DNA of 10,826 nucleotides from a bacterium (GTDB lineage: Bacteria; Bacillota; Clostridia; Lachnospirales; Lachnospiraceae): the NCBI GenBank assembly GCA_004562765.1, contig SFRL01000073.1, forward strand, positions 1 through 10,826. The letters run 5' to 3'. Of this stretch, positions 1 through 6,581 are shown piece after piece. Position 1 is the stretch's first letter. Each line of letters begins with the position of its first letter. The notes below the pieces were generated by a model, which was not told the origin of the DNA, searched no databases, and was given only the letters and a program-made list of their open reading frames with translations. Made by a program: the position numbers and the translations under genes.

Positions 1-316
<316 letters not shown>

Positions 317-486
317 GTTTGTTTCTGGTCATTCAAAAGCTTGGCTTTTGTTTAACCGTTGTTTAAAAGTGTTCACAATCACTCGAAAAAACTGTTTCGT
401 TTTTTCATAGAATTTTCGAATCTTTCAAGGTTATTTCACTGTTCAGTTATCAAGGTTCTTTGTCGTTTCCTGTCGCACGCGACAGC
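317..486 (-). promoter_or_regulatory. rRNA operon leader with boxA-like element and stem-loops
   Basis: This is the transcribed leader between promoter P2 and the 16S gene. On the minus strand it holds, in order: a perfect 7-bp inverted repeat (CTGTCGC/GCGACAG, 470-485) at the transcript 5' end; CCTTGATAACTGAACAG (439-455), resembling the Firmicute rRNA boxA antitermination motif that recruits Nus factors; a hairpin with 8-bp arms GAAAAAAC/GTTTTTTC (385-406); and a 7-bp hairpin CAAAAGC/GCTTTTG with a 3-nt loop (334-350). The last is close enough to the mature 5' end to be part of the processing signal. Roles are inferred from position and family knowledge. Short open frames on the plus strand here have no ribosome binding sites and are not genes. 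Confidence 0.75.
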
Positions 487-492
487 TTTTAT

Positions 493-521
493 ATGTTATC
501 AAAACTGTTTGCGTTTGTCAA
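493..521 (-). promoter_or_regulatory. rRNA promoter P2 (gene-proximal)
   Basis: On the minus strand there is a perfect -35 TTGACA (516-521), a 17-bp spacer and a -10 TAACAT (493-498). Transcription should start near 486. The bases just upstream (522-540) are A-rich and could act as an UP element. Strong housekeeping-sigma promoter spacing directly ahead of an rRNA leader makes this call good. Confidence 0.85.
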
Positions 522-588
522 GAACTTTTTTCATTTATTTTTTACTGTCCGGCTGATCTGTCTCCCAGTCGCTCGGGACAGCTTGTAC

Positions 589-617
589 ATAATATCATCT
601 GGTTCGACAGTTGTCAA
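589..617 (-). promoter_or_regulatory. rRNA promoter P1 (distal)
   Basis: On the minus strand there is a -35 TTGACA (612-617), a 17-bp spacer and a -10 TATTAT (589-594), with an A-rich tract upstream (618-645) that looks like an UP element. The predicted start is near 582. The transcript would begin at a stem-loop (558-581, arms CTGTCCC and GGGAGACAG with one bulge) that resembles the one following P2. Tandem promoters ahead of rRNA operons are common in Firmicutes. Confidence 0.88.
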
Positions 618-704
618 CATATTTTTTCATTTTTTTTTGAACACCATTTTCAGACCATTTTGCAGCGCCTTTGCAAAGCCGTCCGGATCATGCGATCCAT
701 TCAC

Positions 705-746
705 ATAAAACCCGGAAAAAGAAGTGTTCGCTTCTCTCCCGGGTCT
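705..746 (-). terminator. Rho-independent terminator of the sugar-transport operon
   Basis: On the minus strand, 36 bp past the last permease stop, a stem ACCCGG/CCGGGT (739-744 with 710-715) extends inward with GAGAGAAG pairing to CTTCTTTTT around a short loop. It is followed by TTTTA. It separates the transport operon from the rRNA promoters that start about 90 bp further on in the same direction. Confidence 0.8.
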
Positions 747-779
747 TATATTTTTCCGTATTTACTCAGATCTCCTGTT

Positions 780-1607
780 TTACAATTTTCCTCCTGATGT
801 TGCAATTCCTTCAATGAACTGCTTCTGGAAGATTATATAAAGTATGATCATGGGCACGCACGAGATCAGTGCTGCCATCATCAGTTCCGGATACTTCTGG
901 GCATACTGTCCGTTCATATTTGCAAGCGCAGCAGCCAGTGTCGTCTTCTTCGGATTCGGGCACACGATCATCGGCCACATCAGATCCTTATATGCAAATA
1001 CTGCCGTAAAAATACCAAGCGCCACCATCGAGGACTTTGCAAGCGGTGCCATTACAAACACAAAGGTCTGCGGAATATTACATCCGTCCAGTCGTGCAGC
1101 CTCCTCGAGATCCTTCGGGAGTCCCATGTATGCCTGGCGAAGCAGGAACGTACCAAATGCTGAAACCAGACCGGGGAATAAAAGTCCGATCGGCGTATTT
1201 GTCAAATGCATCTTACTAACCATAACATACTGCGGAATGATAAATATCTGTACCGGGATCATCATCTGGAATAATACGATTCCAAACATAAAATTCTTGC
1301 CCTTGAAATTAAGTCTGGCAAATGCATAACCGGCAAATGTTGCAGTTAATACCGCACATAGTACACGAAGTACGATCATCAGGATCGTATTCCAATATAA
1401 CTTCACAAAATCCATTGCCGCAACAACCTTACCGAAATTCTCAACCTGCCATACCTTTGGAACCAGCACAAATGGATCCACCTGCATGGTCTCCGCTGTC
1501 GTCTTGAATGCCGTGAGCACCATCCATACAAAGGGAACGATCATGATAAATGCAAATATGATCAGGACAATATATATAATGATTTTATTAATAATACTTC
1601 TTTTCAT
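780..1607 (-). CDS. Carbohydrate ABC transporter permease, MalG/LacG type
   Basis: 275 aa, an inner-membrane permease of the carbohydrate-uptake family 1 importers, and one half of the translocation channel. About six membrane segments are visible (roughly 11-33, 73-97, 105-127, 137-155, 194-216, 243-261). The cytoplasmic EAA loop, which docks the ATPase, is clear at 168-190 (EEAARLDGCNIPQ, then MAPLAK). The C-terminus FQKQFIEGIATSGGKL is the ending typical of MalG-like subunits. The ATG is preceded by AAAGGGG about 11 nt upstream; that site begins at the stop codon of the preceding permease gene, 20 bp away, implying coupled translation. It is last in the operon, followed by a terminator. 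Substrate cannot be read from the permease; the alpha-galactosidase in the cluster suggests alpha-galactosides. Confidence 0.93.
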   Translation of the reverse strand: MKRSIINKIIIYIVLIIFAFIMIVPFVWMVLTAFKTTAETMQVDPFVLVPKVWQVENFGKVVAAMDFVKLYWNTILMIVLRVLCAVLTATFAGYAFARLNFKGKNFMFGIVLFQMMIPVQIFIIPQYVMVSKMHLTNTPIGLLFPGLVSAFGTFLLRQAYMGLPKDLEEAARLDGCNIPQTFVFVMAPLAKSSMVALGIFTAVFAYKDLMWPMIVCPNPKKTTLAAALANMNGQYAQKYPELMMAALISCVPMIILYIIFQKQFIEGIATSGGKL

Positions 1608-1627
1608 TTCTCAATCTGCCCCTTTCC

Positions 1628-2518
1628 TCAGTCATAATGAACCCATTTCTTCTGTGCGATGAGCTGGAACACTGTCAGGATCATGATCATCACAAGAAGT
1701 ACAACGATGACAGTCGCGCCATATCCCTTCTTACTCTGCTCAAAGGAGTACTTATAGAATAAGTAAACCAGTGATTCCGTCTTCTTCAGTGCGGGGTTGT
1801 TGTAGTCGATGATCATATAGATCAGGTCAAACACCTGCAAAGCTGCGATCACACGTGTGACAAGCACAAAGAAGATCGTAGGCGAGATCAGCGGTATCGT
1901 AATATGGAAGAACTGTGCCACTCCGCTCGCTCCATCAAGTGCGGCTGCCTCATAATAATCTCTCGGCACCTCTTGAAGGCCTGCCAGAAACAGTACCATA
2001 TTGTAACCGATCACGCCCCAGATACCGATCACTGCGATCGAATAGATCGCGATCTTGGGATCAGAGATCCAATTGACTTTCATACCAAACAGATTATTGA
2101 TCAATCCAAAATTGGAGTTATAGAGCCACTTCCATACCATAGCAACCGCTGCCGGTGCTACGATCATCGGAAGGAACATGATCGTACGAAATACTTCACG
2201 CCCTTTTAGCTTCTGATTAAGAAAAACCGCAAGGACAAGAGCGATCACAATAGAGATCGGCACCTCAACAATGGCATACTTTACCGTGTTCCAAAGTGCC
2301 TGCCACACTTCCGTGTCACCGAATACCTTCTGATAATTGGCAAGTCCGACAAAGGTATTTCCTTTTCCGAAATCACCGGTCTTAAAGAAGCTCTGATAGA
2401 TCGTCTGAAAGATCGGTATGATATTCAGAACGATCAGGCCGATCATGGTGGGAGCGATAAAGATCCAGCTCCACATCGTCTCATTTTTTTCTCTTGGAGT
2501 CATTTTCTTTTTTTTCAA
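1628..2518 (-). CDS. Carbohydrate ABC transporter permease, MalF/LacF (UgpA) type
   Basis: 296 aa, partner of the MalG-like subunit in the inner-membrane channel. Membrane segments lie at roughly 16-38, 83-100, 110-133, 156-181, 206-230 and 267-288. The EAA loop is at 190-210 (EAAALDGASGV, then FHITIPL). It ends in the short tail QKKWVHYD, usual for this type. I place the start at a TTG (2516-2518), because AAGGAG sits exactly 7 nt upstream of it. The frame stays open to another TTG at 2545, but that has no ribosome site, and an ATG at 2503 is 22 nt from AAGGAG. The protein then begins MKKKKMTPREKNE. It lies about 125 bp after the binding-protein gene, with a stem-loop between them. Confidence 0.92.
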   Translation of the reverse strand: MKKKKMTPREKNETMWSWIFIAPTMIGLIVLNIIPIFQTIYQSFFKTGDFGKGNTFVGLANYQKVFGDTEVWQALWNTVKYAIVEVPISIVIALVLAVFLNQKLKGREVFRTIMFLPMIVAPAAVAMVWKWLYNSNFGLINNLFGMKVNWISDPKIAIYSIAVIGIWGVIGYNMVLFLAGLQEVPRDYYEAAALDGASGVAQFFHITIPLISPTIFFVLVTRVIAALQVFDLIYMIIDYNNPALKKTESLVYLFYKYSFEQSKKGYGATVIVVLLVMIMILTVFQLIAQKKWVHYD

Positions 2519-2568
2519 AATACTTCTCCTTACTTTTCCATCCAAAACACAACTATTTTTTTACGAGA

Positions 2569-2599
2569 AAGTGCAACATGCCTAAGTCATGCTGCACTT
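2569..2599 (-). other. Intercistronic stem-loop between binding protein and permease genes
   Basis: A 12-bp stem with a 7-nt loop: arms 2569-2580 and 2588-2599, all Watson-Crick except one G-U pair in the RNA. It starts 45 bp past the binding-protein stop. No U-run follows on the minus strand (the next bases are TCTCG, then A's), so it is not a classic terminator. Such stems after sugar-binding protein genes are known to stabilise the upstream mRNA and to lower permease expression (the E. coli malE-malF case). That role is inferred here. Confidence 0.7.
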
Positions 2600-2643
2600 C
2601 CCATAAGTTATTTACATGTCATAATACTCTGAGCAAAAACTAA

Positions 2644-3999
2644 TTACTCTTCTGCAAGCGCTTCATTCATCTTAGCCGCAATATCCTTGCAGACATCAGC
2701 GGCAGCCTTTTCACCTGTCCAAGCAGCTTTCAGCTCCTCTGTCATCATATCTTCCCAAATAGTTGTAACTCTTGAGTAAGGTCTGAATACTAACTTAGCG
2801 TTCAGCATCTGCATATGTCCGTTCAGATCGAAGCAATCTACACTGTTCACCCATGCATCTGAAGTTCCTTCATAAGCTGACATGGTAACACCAAGTTCAG
2901 CCTGCTTTAACTGTGCCTCTTTTGATCCAAGATACTCGATCAGAGACCATGCTGCGTCAAGGTTCTTGCCGTTTGCTGCTGCTGCCCATCCAAGTCCGTT
3001 GTAGATAGATACACGGTCTGAAGGATCCTTGGTATAAGGAAGAACTGCTACGTCACAGTTTGCTGCTGCATACTCGTTGTCACGATATCCTGCCAGCATC
3101 CATGATCCATTGATAGACATTGCAACCTTACCTGCGCAAAGGAGCTCGTTGGGAGCAGTCTCAGATACAGTTGCAAGATCCGGACAGCTGCCTTCAGCGA
3201 TCATGTTTGTGAAAAGCTCCATAGCCTTAATGGTGTTGGGATCATCAAATCCTGAGGTCTTCTTGTCATCGCTGATCACATATCCGCCCATAGAGTAGAT
3301 CGTGTTATAGAAACCTTCCTGATTGTTACCGGGCTGGATCGCATATCCCCAGTGCTCATCGTTGGTCAGCTTCTTAGCTGCTGCAGCGAAATCATCCCAT
3401 GTCCAAGTGTCATCGGGATAAGCAACACCCATCTCATCAAAGATCGTCTTGTTGTACCACAATGCGATGGTGTCAATATCCTTCGGGATCGCATACTGCT
3501 TTCCGCCTGACTGATATAAGTTTACAATACCCTGATAGTAATTGCCAAGATCAATCTTGTCGCTTGCTGCAATTCTGTCAGTCAGATCAAGGAGCATATC
3601 ATTCTCCATATACTGCTGTGCTACATTTGAGTGCATCCAGAATACATCCGGAAGCTCTCCACCTGTTGCACCTGCCTCAAGTAATGTCCAATAGCTGTTC
3701 CAGTCAACCACGTTGATCGTAGCCTTTACGCCTGACTGAGCACTCCACTCATCAACGATCTGCTGAAGTCCGGGTCTCTGTCCCTCATCCCAGATGGTAA
3801 CGGTAAGCTCACCCTCTACACTGGAGCCGATGCTTTCCGGCTCTTCCTCAGCATCATCTGCTGCCGGTTCTTCTGCTTCTGCTGCAGGGGCCTCATCCTT
3901 CGGAGCGTCCGCTGCGGGAGCGTCTGCGGATGAACCACATCCGATCATTGACATTGCTGTGATTGCACTTAACAATACTGCAATAACTTTCTTTTTCAT
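2644..3999 (-). CDS. Extracellular sugar-binding lipoprotein (SBP family 1) of the ABC importer
   Basis: 451 aa. A lipoprotein signal peptide (MKKKVIAVLLSAITAMSMIGC) has the lipobox MIGC with Cys21 as lipid anchor. A flexible Ala/Asp/Glu/Pro-rich linker spans about 22-60. The mature domain has hallmarks of family 1 sugar-binding proteins: the first strand LTVTIWDEG (65-73), the ELPDVFWM segment (115-122), YAIPKDIDTIALWYNKTIFDEMG (169-191), and KVAMSINGSWML (291-302). It would capture an oligosaccharide outside the membrane and deliver it to the two permeases. AAAGGAGG sits 7 nt before the ATG. The gap of about 160 bp from the alpha-galactosidase stop holds its own predicted control region with the shared dyad. 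It resembles MsmE/RafE-type proteins by context; the sugar is inferred. Confidence 0.92.
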   Translation of the reverse strand: MKKKVIAVLLSAITAMSMIGCGSSADAPAADAPKDEAPAAEAEEPAADDAEEEPESIGSSVEGELTVTIWDEGQRPGLQQIVDEWSAQSGVKATINVVDWNSYWTLLEAGATGGELPDVFWMHSNVAQQYMENDMLLDLTDRIAASDKIDLGNYYQGIVNLYQSGGKQYAIPKDIDTIALWYNKTIFDEMGVAYPDDTWTWDDFAAAAKKLTNDEHWGYAIQPGNNQEGFYNTIYSMGGYVISDDKKTSGFDDPNTIKAMELFTNMIAEGSCPDLATVSETAPNELLCAGKVAMSINGSWMLAGYRDNEYAAANCDVAVLPYTKDPSDRVSIYNGLGWAAAANGKNLDAAWSLIEYLGSKEAQLKQAELGVTMSAYEGTSDAWVNSVDCFDLNGHMQMLNAKLVFRPYSRVTTIWEDMMTEELKAAWTGEKAAADVCKDIAAKMNEALAEE

Positions 4000-4080
4000 A
4001 CTGAATCCTCCTTTTGATCAATACAAAACACATTTTGTTTTTTTGTTTTTCTTATGTTGTTTGCCTGACCGCATGATCAC

Positions 4081-4109
4081 ATTTTAAACGAAAAGGTCAA
4101 ACATTGACA
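4081..4109 (-). promoter_or_regulatory. Possible activator-dependent promoter for the binding protein-permease unit
   Basis: On the minus strand a -10 candidate TAAAAT (4081-4086) lies 17 bp from a poor -35 (TGTCAA, 4104-4109), with predicted start near 4074. A weak -35 is what one expects of an AraC-activated promoter. A second imperfect dyad, GGTCA-N5-TGACA (4095-4109), overlaps the -35 region. The transcript could also be extended from the alpha-galactosidase gene, since no terminator is visible after it. Confidence 0.35.
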
Positions 4110-4129
4110 TGGTATTTCGTTATATATTC

Positions 4130-4147
4130 ATGTCAGTTTGTGACATT
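4130..4147. promoter_or_regulatory. Operator dyad A upstream of the binding-protein gene
   Basis: ATGTCAG-TT-TGTGACATT contains the perfect inverted repeat TGTCA-N5-TGACA. It matches 16 of 18 bases of dyad B at 6483-6500 in the divergent promoter region. It begins 12 bp after the alpha-galactosidase stop is reached in transcription order and lies about 64 bp upstream of the predicted binding-protein transcript start. It is probably a binding site of the neighbouring AraC-family regulator; the link is inferred from recurrence and position. Confidence 0.6.
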
Positions 4148-4158
4148 CAGCCGACACA

Positions 4159-6357
4159 TTATTCTGCATTCAGACAAATGATACACGAGCTATAATCCTG
4201 ATATATCTTGTAATTCAGAGCATTCTTCGCATCCAGCAAAAGCCCTGCCCGCATCAATTCATCTCCATAATACGCACATGTATTTATGTGATATCGTTTG
4301 TCTTCATCAAGCCCGGCAAGTCGTATTCTGCCATCCAAACCATTGACACTGGCACGCATGGTATAAACACCCACCAAGGCCTGCTTTTTATCCTCAGACA
4401 CAACCATCCATGCATTCATATCCGTTTCAAAGGGTGATACGAGCCGGTAAAATCTGCCAAACTGTAACAGCTGACGGTATTTCTTCATAAATACGATCTG
4501 CTCTTTTACCTGTTCAAATTCCCCATCTGACAATTCATTCAGATCCAACTCGTAGCCGAACGTTCCAAAGCAAGCCACATCTGCCCGAAACTGAATGGGA
4601 ACGCTTCTTCCCGTCTGCTGGTTCGGAACTGCCGACACATGCGCTCCAATAGAAGAGATCGGATAACCGTATGATGAACCATACTGGATCAGCACACGGT
4701 CCGCGCCATCCGTGTTATCACTGCACCATGCCTGCGGTGCGTAATACAACATGCCGGCATCAAATCTGGAGCCGCCGCTGGAGCAGGATTCAAACAGGAT
4801 ATCCGGAAACGCAGCTATGAGCTTTTCGTATAAACGGTACACGCCCAACACATATTTGTGGGAAACGCAGCCCTGAAGCTCCGGTTCCGTTCCCTTCGAG
4901 TACACGTCCGTGAGTGCACGGTTCATATCCCATTTCATATAGGAGATATTTGCTCCGTCAATTACTTTATAAAGCATGTCATAAATGTAATCGACCACCT
5001 CATCTCTGGAAAAATCCAGCACATACTGATGTCTGCCAAGTGCAGGCTCTCTACCCGGCACTGCGAACGCCCAGTCCGGATGTGCACGGTAAAGGTCGCT
5101 GTCCGGATTCACCATCTCAGGCTCGATCCAGAAACCGAATTCCAATCCCAGCTCATTGACCTTCCGAGCCAGTTCTTTCATACCACCCGGGAGCTTGTCG
5201 GGATTTTCCACCCAGTCACCAAGTCCTGCATAGTCGTCATCTCTTTTTCCAAACCATCCATCATCCAGCACAAAGAGTTCTGCACCTGCTTCTTTTGCTT
5301 TGGCAGCGATCTTCAGGATGCTGTCCTGCGTGAAATCCATAAATGTAGCTTCCCAGTTATTAAGTAATATGGGACGTGCCTTGTTTTTCCACTTACCTCG
5401 TACCAGATGATTGTTAAACAATGAATGAAACGTCTGACTCAGATCATTTAATCCTTTGTCTGTGTATGCAACCACAACCTCAGGTGCCGTAAATTCCGCT
5501 CCTGCCTCCAACGGCCACCGGAACGTATCCGGATGTATACCCATCAAAAGTCTCAGTCTGCCATATGTATCCGCATCTGCAGCCGCGAGAAAATTACCGC
5601 TGTATACAAAAGACATTCCGATCGCCTCTCCGGCAAAGTCATCTGCATGGGGCCGTTTTACAATAATAAAAGGGTTATGATTCGCACTGGAACCACCCCG
5701 CTTACTCTCTACCGAGATCATTCCCCGTTCAATCTTTCTCGTAGCAGGGATCCTTTCTCTCGCCCATGCCCCGGAAAACTGCATCCATTCATAATCCTGA
5801 TCCGGAAGATCGATGCAGGCACTCATCACCCGGTTTAATATGATCTTCTGATCTCCCCGATTGATAAACCGCACATTTCGTGTGATCACCGGTAAATCTC
5901 TGAAGATCGAGTAAGATAGTTCCAAATTCAATTTTGTTAACGGATCCTCCATCGTGACCACCAGCGCCATCGCCTGCGCTTCATCCGCATATGTCGCGGG
6001 AAGTCCGTCCAGTTTTTCTTTTCCGGCAAATATTTTGTGTGACAAATATCTGCAATTACTTACGCGTGATGCATCGGCATATTCCGCCTCAAATGCATGC
6101 GCTCCGAAATCTGTTGAACCAAATCGCGGATATTCCTGTCTGTTGAGCTCCATGGAAAAATTTTCTTCGGGTGCATCCACTGCCACCATCGACTTCGCTC
6201 CCCGATGTGACAGGTAGGTAAAATCCTCTTTGTCATGGATCCTGCTGCCAAAGTACAGCTGCCCCATTTCTCCATTTGGCTGAACATACATGATGTAGCT
6301 GATCTCATCATTGTACAGATGAAACTGCTTTGCTTTCTCATGCCAAATTATATTCAT
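4159..6357 (-). CDS. aga: Alpha-galactosidase, glycoside hydrolase family 36
   Basis: 732 aa, the usual size for GH36 enzymes such as Geobacillus AgaA, L. acidophilus MelA and RafA. It hydrolyses terminal alpha-1,6-galactose from raffinose, melibiose or stachyose with retention of configuration. An N-terminal beta domain (about 1-320) precedes the (beta/alpha)8 barrel. Visible motifs: WEATFMDF (335-342), LDDGWFGKRDDD (364-375), and MKWDMNR (474-480) with nucleophile Asp477. SCSSGGSRFDAGML (524-537) is followed by WCSDNTD with acid/base Asp547. The 70-residue spacing between the two Asp matches the AgaA pair as I recall it. There is no signal peptide, so it acts on imported sugar in the cytoplasm. 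GGAGG lies 11 nt before the ATG. It is the first gene of the minus-strand cluster, divergent from the AraC-type regulator. Confidence 0.96.
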   Translation of the reverse strand: MNIIWHEKAKQFHLYNDEISYIMYVQPNGEMGQLYFGSRIHDKEDFTYLSHRGAKSMVAVDAPEENFSMELNRQEYPRFGSTDFGAHAFEAEYADASRVSNCRYLSHKIFAGKEKLDGLPATYADEAQAMALVVTMEDPLTKLNLELSYSIFRDLPVITRNVRFINRGDQKIILNRVMSACIDLPDQDYEWMQFSGAWARERIPATRKIERGMISVESKRGGSSANHNPFIIVKRPHADDFAGEAIGMSFVYSGNFLAAADADTYGRLRLLMGIHPDTFRWPLEAGAEFTAPEVVVAYTDKGLNDLSQTFHSLFNNHLVRGKWKNKARPILLNNWEATFMDFTQDSILKIAAKAKEAGAELFVLDDGWFGKRDDDYAGLGDWVENPDKLPGGMKELARKVNELGLEFGFWIEPEMVNPDSDLYRAHPDWAFAVPGREPALGRHQYVLDFSRDEVVDYIYDMLYKVIDGANISYMKWDMNRALTDVYSKGTEPELQGCVSHKYVLGVYRLYEKLIAAFPDILFESCSSGGSRFDAGMLYYAPQAWCSDNTDGADRVLIQYGSSYGYPISSIGAHVSAVPNQQTGRSVPIQFRADVACFGTFGYELDLNELSDGEFEQVKEQIVFMKKYRQLLQFGRFYRLVSPFETDMNAWMVVSEDKKQALVGVYTMRASVNGLDGRIRLAGLDEDKRYHINTCAYYGDELMRAGLLLDAKNALNYKIYQDYSSCIICLNAE

Positions 6358-6399
6358 TTAACTAACATCCTCCAATAAATAATACGGTCAGTACATTTT

Positions 6400-6430
6400 C
6401 TTACATTATGCGGTCAGCATGTAATGTAAG
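6400..6430. repeat. Inverted repeat near the 5' end of the alpha-galactosidase transcript
   Basis: Perfect 9-bp arms CTTACATTA (6400-6408) and TAATGTAAG (6422-6430) flank TGCGGTCAGCATG, whose TGC/GCA can extend the stem past a 2-nt bulge. The predicted transcript start is near 6430, so this could be a hairpin at the very 5' end of the mRNA or a DNA operator. Its loop contains CTGACC, repeated as CTGACCGTAT (minus strand, 6382-6391) and as CTGACCGCAT at 4065-4074 ahead of the binding-protein gene. Confidence 0.5.
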
Positions 6431-6436
6431 TTCAGT

Positions 6437-6467
6437 ATAATAGATGGCACATTTTATGATAATGCAA
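6437..6467 (-). promoter_or_regulatory. Possible promoter of the alpha-galactosidase gene
   Basis: On the minus strand a good -10 TATTAT (6437-6442) has only a weak -35 (TTGCAT, 6462-6467) at a long 19-bp spacing. This fits a promoter that needs an activator. Dyad B is centred about 61 bp upstream of the predicted start, close to the -64 placing of dyad A at the binding-protein promoter. Confidence 0.4.
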
Positions 6468-6482
6468 TAATTTGATTTGTTT

Positions 6483-6500
6483 ATGTCAGAATGTGACATT
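6483..6500. promoter_or_regulatory. Operator dyad B in the divergent aga/regulator region
   Basis: ATGTCAG-AA-TGTGACATT differs from dyad A (4130-4147) only in the two central bases. It lies between the two divergent promoters: upstream of the alpha-galactosidase promoter and ending 4 bp before the -35 of the regulator promoter. One bound regulator could therefore activate aga and adjust its own synthesis. The binding protein is inferred, not shown. Confidence 0.62.
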
Positions 6501-6504
6501 TGGA

Positions 6505-6533
6505 TTGCATTTTTCTCAATCTTCAAATACAAT
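6505..6533 (+). promoter_or_regulatory. Probable promoter of the AraC-family regulator
   Basis: A -35-like TTGCAT (6505-6510), a 17-bp spacer and a -10 TACAAT (6528-6533) are followed about 48 bp later by the start codon. The -35 is weak. Dyad B abuts it, suggesting autoregulation. Confidence 0.45.
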
Positions 6534-6581
6534 ATACATTGAAACAGAGGACGATATGGGCTTTTTGCAATAGGAGGTTTT

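Noticed and set aside
359..708. Two open frames (65 and 82 codons, plus strand) upstream of the 16S gene
   Set aside because: They run antisense through the rRNA leader and promoters, lack ribosome sites, and their composition just reflects the T-rich strand.
4024..4056. T-rich tract as terminator of the alpha-galactosidase gene
   Set aside because: The T-run is on the wrong strand for leftward transcription and no GC-rich stem precedes it; on the minus strand it is an A-rich leader of the binding-protein gene.
4858..5367. 169-codon plus-strand frame inside the alpha-galactosidase gene
   Set aside because: It is antisense to a clearly coding GH36 barrel with catalytic motifs; no ribosome site and no recognisable domain.
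6436..6441. Plus-strand TATAAT as a regulator promoter
   Set aside because: No acceptable -35 at 16-18 bp, and it is the opposite-strand reading of the better placed aga -10; the candidate at 6505-6533 is closer to the gene.
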